The notes under the pieces: generated by a model
What the model saw: the letters and a program-made list of their open reading frames with translations, nothing else
Told to the model about the DNA's origin: nothing
Database searches by the model: none
Shown: positions 40,145-53,100 of the stretch, piece after piece
How the letters are laid out: each line of letters opens with the position of its first letter
Numbering within the stretch: the stretch's first letter is position 1
Program-made: the position numbers and the translations under genes
NCBI GenBank assembly: GCA_033239125.1
Contig: BSWB01000002.1
Coordinates: 90,702,560 to 90,766,559 of the forward strand
Direction of reading: 5' to 3'
Origin: Fagopyrum homotropicum
Lineage: Eukaryota > Streptophyta > Magnoliopsida > Caryophyllales > Polygonaceae
Length of the DNA: 64,000 nt

Positions 40145-41270
40145 TGTTCAAAGACACTAAAACACTCAAACACGTTAGGTTAGCTAAAATAAAAACGCCT
40201 CACCAGTGTATCACTCGAAAGCAAACTCTCACTCTCTAGTGGTGCTCAACAAGCTTGTTGATGGCTCGTCTTGTATTAGTCAAAAACCTCACGTGAGTTC
40301 AATACTTAGCCAAACAAAAGCTTTAAAGTAGAAGCGAAATTCGATTTCAATCACCTTAAAAACGTGTTTGACTCAATAAAAGAGAAGAAAAGACTCAAAA
40401 CGGAAAGGACAAGTTGCACGAATGTTACATGCAACTAAGTATGGACTCAAAGTTTGAACTCAAGATAAGCCTTGAAAGAACTTACTCGTCAAGCCTAAGC
40501 AAGCAAACCTTGGACACCGAAGGCGTGTGTAGAAGGGCTGGTCAAGGCTAGGGCCTGGCTCAAGTGAAGTGAACTAGGCGAGGGCCAAGATGTGGCTAGG
40601 CTAGGGTGAAGCTAGGCTAGGCGTGAATGGCTTGGTCCCTTTGAGTGAGATGAGCTCCTTTGTAGTCCTTTTTGGTTGATGAACAATAACACTTAGCAAG
40701 CACAACTTCAACTATTACAAACTATGAAATAAAACAAGAATAAGCTAGCAAGAATGAAATGAAATGAAATGAACATAATGCTGATTTCTTTTCTCTTTCT
40801 TTTCTTTTCTTTTCTTTTCTTTCTTTCCTTTTTTTTTTTTTTGAATTCGGATTTTCCTTTCTTTTTTTTTTTTTTTTGACTTACTGCTGGAATTAAAGAA
40901 AAAAATAAAACAAAAATGCTAAGAAAATCTAATTAGTTACAAGAGGATAGAGTTGACAAAGTAAATAGCTAACCAAGGGTGAAAATTCAAAAAAAAATAA
41001 GCTGAAATTGCGGAGGACAGAGAGAGAAGTTGGAAAATAGGCTGAACGGATCAAAGACTGGTGGTAGGCGCGGTGTAGGTGTGGTGTCAGAGGGGTGCCG
41101 GCGTCCAAGATTCACAAACAAAGCAACAAACTCGTTTGTTTAATCAAAAACTTGGAATAGAAATGGCAATGGCAATAGACTCAAAACAGAGCAAGACTCA
41201 AACAAGAAAACGAGACAATTTTGGTTTTTGAATGATTTACCGACTCTTTTTGTAGGTTGAACGTCAATTA
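40145..41270 (-). other. El-9 untranslated leader
   Basis: About 1.1 kb without a gene. It contains the pyrimidine tract (purine on the minus strand) at about 40785-40880, and single copies of the 68-bp and 42-bp units that are duplicated in El-3. Confidence 0.8.
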
Positions 41271-41282
41271 GCTCTGATACCA
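41271..41282 (-). promoter_or_regulatory. El-9 primer-binding site (initiator tRNA-Met)
   Basis: Minus-strand TGGTATCAGAGC, two bases from the LTR. Perfect match. Confidence 0.93.
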
Positions 41283-41284
41283 AT

Positions 41285-42114
41285 TGATACGGGGATTAGC
41301 CGCGAAGAACGGATCTAGACGAGCAACCTGTTTTCGGGAATAGAAGCAAACGAAATTCAGCAAACAAAGATGAAGGAAAACGTGCAAAACAAGAGGGAGG
41401 AACGAAAATAGGAAGGAAGAACCGAAAGGAACAAAACGATAGAACCCTTGGATTCGATTATCCAAGAACCAAAACGATGACGATTCGACCCCGCTTCTTA
41501 CAACTTCACACAATCGATCTAGAGTTATCGAAGGCGCGAAGAGGTTGCTTCGATTCGACTTGTAGCACCAACCCGAAGGAGATTGACACACACAAGAACG
41601 AGAAAGCTATGCAAACACCACAATTCTCACAAGACAAGAGGCTGAACTCAAAGGAATTCAGTTTGGCAATTAGGCAATGTGTTTAACGTATTCTGCCTAC
41701 AAAAAGAAGAGAGAAAGGTTTATATACAACCTAGACCTTCTCTCCTAAAAATAGAAAAGAAATAAAAACAATAATTACAATTTAGAGTGTTTTAAATAAA
41801 TCCATAATATAGACTAATTCTAGGCTTTATTTAACACTCTCTAACTAGCTTTTCATGCTAGCCTTTACGCCAGCCTTCATCCATGCACATGCACACGTGA
41901 GCCTTCATCCTATGCTCCATTCAACTTCTTCTTGGCTGGTCCAATGTGGCTAAGCATCATGCCGGGCCTTGGACTCATTGGAGGTGAGCTTGGGTGAGCT
42001 TCTTGAACGATGGCTAGGAAGATAGCATCCCTCTCCGCTTGGCGTTTGGCTTGAGTTCGTGTTAGGGCTCCTTGTGGTGTTGAAGATTGAGCTAGCTCGG
42101 ATGACCCTTCATCA
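41285..42114 (-). repeat. El-9 5' LTR (830 bp)
   Basis: Pair of 34363-35193. TATA box at 41719-41726 (minus). The first ~200 bases in element orientation repeat the pol tail, with an ATG-started frame (41910-42143) that begins outside the LTR by chance. Confidence 0.93.
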
Positions 42115-42119
42115 AAAAC

Positions 42120-43067
42120 CATCATGCATAACTCTCCTATCATATTGCCAAGGACGGCCTAATAACACATGACAAGCTTGCATAGGCACAACATCACAAA
42201 AAACAGTATCCTCATAGTGTTCTAGAGTGAAAGTGATCTTAGCTTGACTATTGACCTTCAATTCACCACAATCATTCATCCATGCAGCTTATATGGTCTA
42301 GGGTGACAAAATGTAGGAATTTGCAACTTAGAGATCAATTCTGTATTAGCTATGTTGCAACAACTACCTCTATCAATGATAACATTACACACATTTCCCT
42401 TAACCAAACACCTAGTTTGAAACAAATTCTCTCTTTGGTTATCCTCACAAGGGGTAGGTTGTGCACTCAAAGTTCTCCTAGCTATCAAGGAATTATCATG
42501 CTCAAGATTTTCATCACAAACCAAGCTATTATTATCTAGAAATGAGCTAGGATGGTCAAATAACACTCTTTTAGCTAGTAAACAATCCCCTTGCTCATAT
42601 TCAATCCCATCATCATCCAAATCATCATGATCATGCATATTAGGCTCAAAATCATCATTATTATGCTCATGCTCATATTCGGACTCAAATTGTCCTAAAT
42701 GGTTGATTAACAACGTTTTCTTGTTAGGACAGTCTTTCATCATGTGTCCTCTACCTTGACACTTAAAACACACTATATCCCTAGCTCTAGATGAAGGGTT
42801 AGAAGTACTCCCTTGTGTTCCTTTAGGAAAGGTAGCCGTGGGCTTAGGAGGGGCTGCAACAGGTGCTTTACACTGTCCTCCTTGTTCCGGGGCTGTTTTC
42901 TCCTTATTAAGCACTTCCCTGTTGTAACTACCTTGTTGGCGGTTCCCTTGGTTCTTCCAAGAGCTGGAGACACCATAAGAAACCTTTTCTCCTTGATTTC
43001 TCGCTTTTATCTTCCTTTCTACTTTGATTGCGAGGTGGAGTAGTTCTGTCAAAGAGCCATAGGGAAA
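42120..43067 (-). pseudogene. gag-pol: El-8 nucleocapsid and protease
   Basis: Minus strand: after the El-10 junction gag resumes FPYGSLTELLHLAIKVERKIKARN. The zinc knuckle CFKCQGRGHMMKDC follows near 42735-42780, then the acidic linker and protease motif NVIIDRGSCCNIANTE near 42350-42395. Here the usual IDGGS is IDRGS. The frame is open to TGA at 42276-42278, where one base is lost. The rest (LKVNSQAKITFTL, LLGRPWQYDRRVMHDGF) continues to the El-9 insertion at 42119 and beyond it at 34357. The ATG at 43181 lies in the El-10 LTR and is not the natural start. Confidence 0.87.
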
Positions 43068-43072
43068 AAGAT

Positions 43073-46067
43073 TGTAACACCCCAAATTCTGAGAACTCGG
43101 GGAGCTACAGGTTAGGACCTCACAATGGGTCCCGACCTTAGTTTGACAACAATTTAACTTGGATCTTACAACAAGGCACAAAAGTATTTAAATCATTTGA
43201 AAACTTTAAACAATATATACATGAAGAATATGGATCAGCCTTACCAAGCAAAGGTACCAAAACGACACATAAGAAGAACAAAAGACATCCCGTCCCCAAC
43301 TAAATAAGTACGTGGACCCGGCTGACCATTCCCTTCGGATCTCTCTACAACTGTTTTAACCTGCAAGACATCTACAAGCGGTATAAAACCGTTACCTAAC
43401 ATTCTATGCATAAGTATAAAGGTAAAAGCACAAACACACATCATACACAATCAACATGCAACACTCAATCCTTTTATTATCTTTAATTAGGTGATAGGTC
43501 ATTACTAATGATACTTATTTTGTGACACGAGGGATTCCCAAACCTCGCCCCTGTCCCCGTTTACCAACGCGGAATGGTACTAATGCATCTGACCGTCTAC
43601 CGGACTGGGCTGGTCGCAGGGAACCTCCTAGACTCTCGCAAGAGCTAGGCAGATGATGTCACGACCCGTTATCATACACTTTGGTCAATTACGTAAATAA
43701 TAAAGTCGGCCTAATCCGGTTTCTTTGTTTATCATAACTAGAAAACACCACTCATACACATTACACTCATACAAGAAAGCTAGCTAAGTAAGTCCGTGGA
43801 CTTACCTGAATCAGATCACTCTCTCTTAATCAAAACTCAATCTGTAACTGTATAACTCGGTTTCCTGTCAAAGGAGGCAAGTGTGTCAGCACACTTTCTA
43901 GGTAATTAGAAGTCTAAGACTTCTAAGGTAGAAGATCCTATTAGAACAAAATTTAATACAGTACCAATTTATGGTAAAATGACTATTTTACCCTTGATCC
44001 CGAAACTTCTAAAAATTCCATAATTCATGCCTAAACTCTTATTTGACACTAAACAGTCATATTCTAACTCCTAAAGATGAGTTTGGTTACAAACTGGCAA
44101 TGCACCCATGTTCTTATTTTTGGGAAGATCGTTAAGGTCCAACTTCGGCATCAAATAAGAAATTCGAATAAACTTATAAAAATTCCGAAATAATTATATA
44201 GATCATCTATGATATCCAATCTACTCATAGGAGAAAGAATTTCTTAAAACTGTTAAAGCATCACTTCTACAAAAATTTCTAAAGTTGATTACAACACTTA
44301 ACAAGCAGCACAATGTCTTAACTTTGAAAAATCATAACTCCTAAACTACATGAGGAGTCAACTTTGCAACATCATAACTCTCAAACTGTAACTCCGATTC
44401 TTCCCAAATTTTAACCCAGTAAACTACATATATCCATCAATGACCTATCAAAAATTCAACGGTGGATCTTCAATCTAACTCCTTAACATTGATCTACAAG
44501 ATTGCTCATTCCCAACTTCCAAAAACTGAAGAAAATTAATATACAGAATTATTTATAGCAGTTCTTGTTTCTACCATTTATGTTAACACAACTCAGCTGT
44601 TGCTCGCTACCTACACAACCCATGTTCAAGACCTAACTACAACAATGCACCATTCAAGTTCTAATGAATCGATACATACACATAAAATCATAACTCAACC
44701 CTTCAATTACGCCTATATAGAAGGTTTACCCAGGTTGTTGTGCTTACTGTTTAAGCAAGTTTTTATCTTGTTCTGGCCGGACTTGTGTGCCTCGGGTACT
44801 TGCCTAACCACACAACTGGATTAGATTATTCTACCTTCTTCCCACTGCTTAAACTTAGAGTGAGGTATACTTACTCACTTCGATGGTTGTAGGATGGTGT
44901 CCTTGGTGTCTCAGCGAGTAAGGAGGAGAGTTCGATCCCTAGCCTGTGACACTCCAAAGGCGTCTTTGGTACTGCACGTGAAGAGACGAGATGCGCAGTT
45001 GGATGTAGGGATCGATACTAGAGTAAGAATGTATCCAGAATAGGAGACTCACTCCACTGCTCTAGCAGACTCCTCTGATTCGGTGTGGGTTGTATGCTGC
45101 AAGGAGGCTCCTTCTTCACTATACAACTGTTTCATACAGATCAGGTTGAAGGCTGGAAAGGGAGGCGATCGATGCTTGTACTTGGACGTGAATGTGGAAG
45201 GAGGTACGTGCACTGGCTGTGTAGAAGAAAGGCGTCGGGGCTATGGATCCACTGCTACGAGACCAGCTAGCTTCTCCCTGGTGCATTTCTGCGTCTGAGG
45301 CAAGGCTATACGTGTGTAGGAGAGCATTTGATGGGAATGGAAGGTATCGGAAGAGGAAACGATGGAAGGCTGCTGCGTAAATCCAGGGGTCGTTAATGAG
45401 GGGATCTGTAACTCCCTTCTGCGTCTAGACGTGTGTAGAGGCTGCACATCACTACTGGGCTGTTGCGGAATGGGTTGCACGGGCTGAAGCAATGGACACG
45501 CAAAGCTGGGGTCTTTCCTGGGCTGGTTGAAGGCATGGTGGTTTGGGAAGCAGCAGGTCCGAGGTGGGCTGGAGCAATAGACAGATGGGCTGAAGTGCAG
45601 CAACACCAAGTGGGCTAAAGCAAGGCAAAAAAAATGAGGCTGCTGAGTTGGTTAAGAGAAGTGGGCTGAAAGTTTGTCAAAAATCTGTCAAAACTCGTCA
45701 TGGCCTTGTCAGGCCCATGAATGAGTTTGTCACAGATTTGTCGGGCTTTGTCATGGCCTCGTCTCAGCTTAGTCATGATCTCGTCACAGCTTGTCATGAT
45801 CTCGTCTAAAGTCATCGATAGGAACGAATTATAATAACTAGGGTTTTATATAAATCTATCATTTTATGTGAATTAAATTCTACATAAAATAATAAATAAT
45901 TATAGGAATTAGAGCTTGATATAATTTTATCATTTTATGTGAATTAATTTCTACATAAAATAATAAAATTTGTGAAGAAAGAAATAATAGATAGAATGAG
46001 AACCGTCAACGGCTCAAAGTCCGAATTGATTCGGAAATAAACGGAATAAAAAATTCCGGATATTACA
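43073..46067 (-). repeat. El-10 3' LTR
   Basis: Matches 50189-53347 closely, apart from a ~164-bp segment present only in the right copy (about 51466-51630) and missing here at ~44353. It shares block order with El-1. Confidence 0.92.
45241..45609 (-). other. El-10 LTR 122-codon open frame of unknown meaning
   Basis: A Pro/Ser-rich frame (MVLLHFSPSVYCSSPPRTC...) is open in both LTRs (45241-45609 and 52521-52889), on the element's own strand. I see no domain, and a promoter upstream is not evident. LTR duplication alone explains the two copies. It is probably not a gene. Confidence 0.3.
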
Positions 46068-49000
46068 TCAGTACCCCTTAAAATAAGTTTCGTCCTGAAA
46101 CTTAGAACAAGGTACTTAATTAAACGACTTCCATAAATAAACGGGTATGTCCTAGTCTCATTAAATTTTTATTCGTTCCCTACACTTCTCTAACCCAATC
46201 AAGGCATAACGAAAAATCCGGTCGTTACATCAGATCCCCCTCAAAATAAGTTTCGTCCCGAAACTTAGGGTAAGACAATCCTGATCGGCCTTTAAGGCAC
46301 CAAAAGGGTTTGTTTGGTCACTACACGAAAGTCTAGTCGTTTCCACATCTAAGTATCCCGCACATTAAGGTTACCAAAAGAACATATGACTGACTAAACA
46401 CTCAATCATGAAATAAACAAGCAGTCAAACAATATCACACATACAAGGTCAAGCCCTAACTCGTTACTCCCGAGGTTACAACTATCCCTACATAAGTCTT
46501 TGAAATGTTACGTCTCTTACTATCCCCAATATCTTAGGTAGCCTTATCGGCTTCTCATAAAACCGCTAAGTCTTAAATCTTTTCAGGTACTTAGATCACA
46601 AGCGCCTGTTACCACGTTCTAGAGTGGTTACCGGATATCTCACTAGTATTATCCTGCTCAACTGTTTGACCCTCTAATCTGATGACCTAACTCGTGTCTG
46701 GTAGGTATCTCTCCAACTTAAGTTTTCAAACTCAGTTCCAAACTTAGTCTCCGTGGAAAACCGAAGTTACACTCTCCAATAGGGTGAGGAAAACTAGTCC
46801 ATCGGTCACTTTTAAACCGCTTTAAAACTTCCAATGGTTTTCCTTACACAAATCACTTCTAGATCCTTTGATGACCCTACGGAAAATAATATATTCAACT
46901 TTCTTCCCTTCGTTATGACCACTTGCTTCCGGCTTTCTGAAAAATATCTGACTATACACTCAGACCAAAAGGTCTTGGACATCCAGCAACACTTACCAAG
47001 TGACCAATGCTCTTCGTATCATGACCCACTTGGTCTTGTCTTTTAATATGACTTAGTCATCTAATTCCTCAAGTAAGGAATCTTCACTTACACTTGAGAC
47101 AACTAAAAATTAAATCTAGTGTTCATCCTCTTTGTTCACTTGGCATTATTATATTATTTACAGATCTCTCATATATCGTTAGCTCAACTTAGGTTTATCA
47201 CGCATTTTCCAAGATCTTAAGTGACCTAGAATACGTCCGGAATGATGGTATTAGACACAAAGTGATCTCCTATCACCGTTATTTGATCATGACTACTCAA
47301 TAATTGTTAACATACCATCAGTAGTGCACTCTTTCTCCACCAGGGTTATTAGACCGATAATATCCCTCTGACTCAAAATGCAACTAGGCTTTGTTCTGAT
47401 ATAATATTACACATAAAATCTAATCCTAGATTATGCTTTCTTAAGCACAGTTACTAGGTTGCAAGTATGCTCCTGTCGCTTCTCTTTCTTATGTATCTTC
47501 GACTCAGGATGGTAGTTACTCACTTTGAGCTTTCTAGTGAAGCCATGCACAATACTTTTATTACATCATTAATTCTTTCCTCAATCCATCAAGAAAACTC
47601 ACTCTAGAATACTCCGTTGCGTATTGGATTCCGAACTAGTTATCTGACAACATGTGACAAGCCGTCATTAGTCACTTGAATCCATAATAGGGTACTAATC
47701 TCCTTCTATAACCTCTTACATGCACATACTTTTCCGTCTAACTTCATGGTGATACAGCTCCCGTACAATATTTTCAGTCACTCTGCGTAACCTATCTCAC
47801 GTTCCTTCCAAGCGAAAAGCGTTTCACCAACTATCATCATCTTAAACTCGACCCGAAATCCATCAGTACCCTTGAGCTTTTTGCTTTGTGGGTTAGGACC
47901 CACCACGCTTCCGCTGCGCTACTCTGATTATCCTGTTGTCACTCATTAATCGTAAGGACCTTTTCTGTTAAGTATAAAATGATTGACCCCAAAACTCTTT
48001 CTTCCAATTACACCATGAGTCTTATACGGATGAAGTACCAAGTACCTTCTTTACTTGCCTTAAGAAAATAAAACAACGATTGAAAAACAACTTCTTCTGC
48101 TTACTTTCTTAATTCTTCTACCATGGATCCAACTCCTTAACTTGACCGGAGTTTGATCTTAACTAGCCAAGAAGTAACCCTTGAAACGTTTCTCTTTATA
48201 CCTTTAATTCATCCAAGAAGGTTGTCGTTGCCTACTTGAGGAAATTCTCTAAGGCATCGGTAAAGCTACTCCATAGATCCACAATCACAAATATCTCTTC
48301 TTAACGGCACATAACTCATCAATACCAAACAATACTTGCACGTCCTTGGTTGACATCGGTCAGTCTATAATTGACTTATCTCAATTTCATACCTCTACTG
48401 GTATTAAACTTTTGGTGCACATCGCCTACTAGATTAATCCTTTTATCCTTCTTTAGTTCGTCTTATCTTTCACTCTTGTGCTTCCTTTGGGACAACTCTC
48501 TTTCTCAAGTCTCACTGTTCCATTCGTCTGACGTTAAAAGTCGTTCCTAACACTCCACGATAGATGGTAAGCGTCTTGTAGTTCCGATGACTTTTAATTA
48601 CCTCCCAATTGTAGTCCCTTTACAGGGACCGTCTATGTTGATGACCTATGTTCTGTTATAAATGGGAGTTACCTTGGACTCTTGAGTCCACCTCACAATT
48701 CTCACAAGCCCAGGTTCCTTAATCGGCGTTGTTTGTAATATTTCCTTCGAAATCTCTATTGACTAAGTTACAGGGCTTCGATCCTTTCGATATTGGCGTT
48801 GTGGTTCTTCTTAGAATTCTTATCTTGAAAGAAGACAAAACGTCTCCAGGCTTGTGAAGTCTACCTTTCGCTCTTACATTAAGTTGTGAACAACTGTTTC
48901 CTTAGCTAGTAGGTAAACAGTTGCTCACAACAATCCTTTTATACTTCTTTAGTTCGTTCTACCTTCCACCCTTCCGCTTCTTATGGCCTAACTCCATCTC

Positions 49001-50173
49001 TCTAGTCCAATTGTGTCATTCATCTGACATAGATAGTCGTTTCAATTTTTCCACGATAGCTTGCAAGCGTCTTTGAAATTCTTATGGCCGTAATGATCAT
49101 CCACTTGTAGTTCCTTTTGCATGGACCATCTGTGTTGATGGATTAGGTCCCATGATAATTCGGGTTACTCTGGACTCTCGAGTCTAGCAAGGCCGTTCTC
49201 CCATACAAATTTCTTCACTGGAGTTAGTGGTAATATTGCCTTCATGAACTCCGTTGACCCTGCTACAGGCTTCCATTCTTTGGATATTGGCGTCGCGGTT
49301 TCTTTCAAACTGCTTATATCTTTGAGGAGGGTCAAAACCTCTCCACATTTGTGGGGTCTGCCTTTTCGCTTTTACACTCAATTGTAGGTCTTCATTCCGT
49401 GCACCTTAGATTATCACACCCAGATTGACACTTTGTCGCTTCTGGTTTCTAATGCCCATAATGGTCTATGGGGCATCCGCCTCGATGGTAATGTCCTTGA
49501 TTCCGCAATCTTGGTTGTACTCAATTCTACTTGTCTCGTTCCAATATTTTTATCTCTACTCCGCACTCTTGTAGTCTCTTGCATGGTTCTTATAATTCAT
49601 CTCTCGGCTTCATACAACAAAGTCCCTTGTATGACCTTCTATATCTTCTATCTGAGTTGACTCGGGAATTCTTCCTCATTTGATTGTACTTATGGTCAAA
49701 ATTATCTCTACATCTTTACGTCTTCGCCTATTAGTTCTTTGGATTGTTAACAAGGGTTACTAGGATGCCCACCCGAGTATAATACTGCTTGATCCAAGGT
49801 CCGAGTCCTTTGTCTCGTGTTGGACGCTCTTCAAGTCTGCTACCGATTTATCATGAGGCGATAATCACTTCATGATATCACAACTAAAGGATATAATATA
49901 TCCTTTAGGATACTAACATACTACACATACACATATATATAACATACATTAATACTCATCATAATAAGTCCATATGCTAACTCATATCGATCCAAGTTGT
50001 AGAGATGCACGGAGAGCGATGGTGGTCCAACGTACTACTAACCCAACAACCCGACTATGCGCGTGCGTGAAAACATAAATCCGTTTTGAAAATTTTAGAC
50101 CCCTTTCGGGTTCTAGTTATTTTATACAATCGGTCTTTGAGAAGATTTCAAGTGCCATTGTTGCCAACCCAGA
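46068..50173 (-). other. El-10 noncoding interior
   Basis: The 4.1 kb between 3' LTR and PBS contain only short open frames without domains on either strand. A polypurine tract (minus TTTTAAGGGGTACTGA, 46068-46083) lies beside the LTR. A second PPT-plus-hairpin copy lies at about 46213-46266, and a 496-bp tandem duplication at 48436-49400. I could not find zinc knuckle, protease, RT or integrase motifs by reading. Confidence 0.75.
48436..49400. repeat. El-10 interior: diverged ~496-bp tandem duplication
   Basis: The units start AATCCTTTTAT at 48436 and AATCCTTTTAT at 48932. Ordered shared blocks are CTTCTTTAGTTCG, TCCACGATAG, AAGCGTCTT, GGACTCTTGAGTC/GGACTCTCGAGTC and GATATTGGCGT. By eye the units differ at roughly a third of positions, so this is an old duplication. 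Confidence 0.82.
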
Positions 50174-50185
50174 GCTCTGATACCA
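50174..50185 (-). promoter_or_regulatory. El-10 primer-binding site (initiator tRNA-Met)
   Basis: Minus-strand TGGTATCAGAGC, three bases from the 5' LTR. Perfect match, showing that a non-coding element kept its cis signals. Confidence 0.92.
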
Positions 50186-50188
50186 TAT

Positions 50189-53100
50189 TGTAACACCCCA
50201 AATTCTGAGAACTCGGGGAGCTACTAGTTAGGACCACACAATGAGTCCCGATCTTAGTTTGACAATAATTTAACTTGGATCTTACAACAAGGCACACAAG
50301 TATTTAAATCATTTGAAAACTTTAAACAATATATACATGAAGAATATGTATCAGCCTTACCAGGCAAAGGTACCAAAACGACACATAAGAAGAACAAAAG
50401 ACATCCCGTCCCCAACTAAATAAGTACGTGGACCCGGCTGACCATTCCCTTCGGATCTCTCTACAACTGTTTTAACCTGCAAGACATCTAGAAGCGGTAT
50501 AAAACCGTTAGCTAACTTTCTATGCATAAGTATAAAGGTAAAAGCACAAACACATATCATACACAATCAACATGCAACACTCAATCCTTTTATTATCTTT
50601 AATTAGGTGATAGGTCATTACTAATGATACTTATTTTGTGACACGAGGGATTCCCAAACCTCGCCCCTGTCCCCGTTTACCAACGCGGAATGGTACTAAT
50701 GCATTTGACCGTCTACCGGACTGGGCTGGTCGCAGGGAACCTCCTAAACTCTCGCAAGAGCTAGGCAGATGATGTCACAACCCGTTATCATATACTTGGG
50801 TCAATTATGTAAATAATAAAGTCGGCCTAATCCGGTTTCTTTGTTTATCATAACTAGCAAACACCACTCATACACATTACACTCATACAAGAAAGCCAGC
50901 TAAGTAAGTCCTTGGACTTACCTGAATCAGATCACGACTCTCTTAATCAAAACTCAATCTGTAACTGTATAACTCGGTTGCCTGTCAAAGAAGGCAAGTG
51001 TGTCAGCACACTTTCTAGGTAATTAGAAGTCTAAGACTTCTAAGGTAGAAGATCCTATTAGAACAGAATTTAATACAGTACCAATTTATGGTAAAATGAC
51101 TGTTTTACCCTTGATCCCGAAACTTATAAAAATTCCATAATTCATGCCTAAACTCTTATTTGAGACTAAAGAGTCATATTCTAACTCCTAAAGATGAGTT
51201 TGGTTACAAACTGGCAATGCACCCATGTTCTTATTTTCGGGAAGATCGTTAAGGTCCAACTTCGGCATCAAATAAGAAATTCGAATAAACTTATAAAAAT
51301 TCCGAAATAATTATCTAGATCATCTATGATATCCAATCTACTCATAGGAGAAAGAATTTCTTAAAACTGTTAAAGCATCAGTTCTACAAAAATTTCTAAA
51401 GTTGATTACAACACTTAACAAGCAGCACAATGTCTTAACTTTGAAAAATCATAACTCCTAAACTACTCGCTGGATTTATCCCAAATTTTGATATGTTGTA
51501 CAACAATATGTCAACTATATCATATCCTAAATTCAGGTCCAACAGAAATCAAAAGCCTATTTAAAACAATCTCACAAAAATGCATCACATGCTGTTTTTC
51601 TCAACACTCAACACATTTATAAAAACTGCATGAGGAGTCAACTTTGCAACATCATAACTCTCAAACTGTAACTCCGATTCTTCCCAAATTTTAACCCAGT
51701 AAACTAAATATATCCATCAATGTCCTATCAAAAATTCAACGGTGGATCTTCAATCTAACTCCTTAATATTGATCTACAAGATTGCTCGTTCCCAACTTCC
51801 AAAAACTGAAGAAAATTAATAAACAGAATTATTTACAGCAGTTCTTGTTTCTACCATTTATGTTAACACAACTCAGCTTCTGCTCGCTACCTACACAACC
51901 CATGTTCAAGACCTAACTACAACAATGCACCATTCAAGTTCTAATGAATCGATACATACACATAAAATCATAACTCAACCCTTCAATTACGCCTATATAG
52001 AAGGTTTACCCAGGTTGCTGTGCTTACTGTTTAAGCAAGTTTTTATCTTGTTCTGGCCGGACTTGTGTGCCTTGGGTACTTGCCTAACCACACAACTGGA
52101 TTAGATTATTCTACCTTCTTCCCACTGCTTAAACTTAGAGTGAGGTATATTTACTCACTTCGATGGTTGTAGGATGGTGTCCTTGGTGGCTCAGCGAGTA
52201 AGGAGGAGAGTTCAATCCCTAGCCTGTGACACTCCAAAGGCGTCTTTGGTACTGCACGTGAAGAGACGAGATGCGCAGTTGGATATAGGGATCGATACTA
52301 GAGTAAGAATGTATCCAGAATAGGAGACTTACTCTACTACTCTAGCAGACTCCTCTGAGTCGGTGTGGGTTGTATGCTGCAAGGAGGCTCCTTCTTCACT
52401 ACACAACTGTTTCATACAGATCAGGTTGAAGGCTGGAAAGGGAGGCGATCGATGCTTGTACCTGGACATGAATGTGGAAGGAGGGACGTGCACTAGCTGT
52501 GCAGAAGAAAGGCGTCGGGGCTATGGAGCCACTGCTACGAGACCAGCTGGCTTCTCCCCGGTGCGTTTCTGCATCTGAGGCAAGGCTATACGTGTGTAGG
52601 AGAGCATTTGATGGGAATGGAAGGTATCGGAAGAGGAAACGATGGAAGGTTGCTGCGTAAATCCAGGGGTCGTTAATGAGGGGATCTGTAACTCCCTTTT
52701 GCGTCCAGACGTGTGTAGAGGCTGCACATCACTACTGGGCTGCTGCGGAATGGGTTGCACGGGCTGAAGCAATGGACACGCAAGGCTGGGGTCTTTCCTG
52801 GGCTGGTTGAAGGCATGGTGGTTTGGGAAGCAGAAGGTCCGAGGTGGGCTGGAGCAATAGATAGATGGGCTGAAGTGCAGCAACACCAAGTGGGCTAAAG
52901 CAAGGCAAAAAAAATGAGGTTGCTGAGTTGGTTAAGAGAAGTGGGCTGAAAGTTTGTCAAAAATCTGTCAAAACTCGTCATGGCCTTGTCAGGCCCATGA
53001 ATGAGTTTGTCACAGATTTGTCGGGCTTTGTCATGGCCTCGTCTCAGCTTAGTCATGATCTCGTCACAACTTGTCATGATCTCGTCTAAAGTCATCGATA

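Larger units (their letters stand above)
34363..42114 (-). mobile_element. El-9: nearly complete CRM-like element nested in El-8
   Basis: LTRs at 34363-35193 and 41285-42114 begin TGATACGGGG and end CTTCATCA on the plus strand. The target duplication AAAAC is at 34358-34362 and 42115-42119. PBS, leader, gag, protease, RT, RNase H, integrase, polypurine tract and LTR are all present in 7752 bp. I see four main lesions: TAG in gag (39767-39769), a one-base loss at ~37636, TAA in integrase (35805-35807) and TAG at ~35418-35423. It is a close relative of El-3 (same LTR length, same gag start, same leader). Confidence 0.94.

Noticed and set aside
42276..43181. A 301-codon frame starting MCLVVRSKLN
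   Set aside because: The first ~36 codons lie in the El-10 LTR. The real content is El-8 nucleocapsid/protease starting at the junction at 43072.
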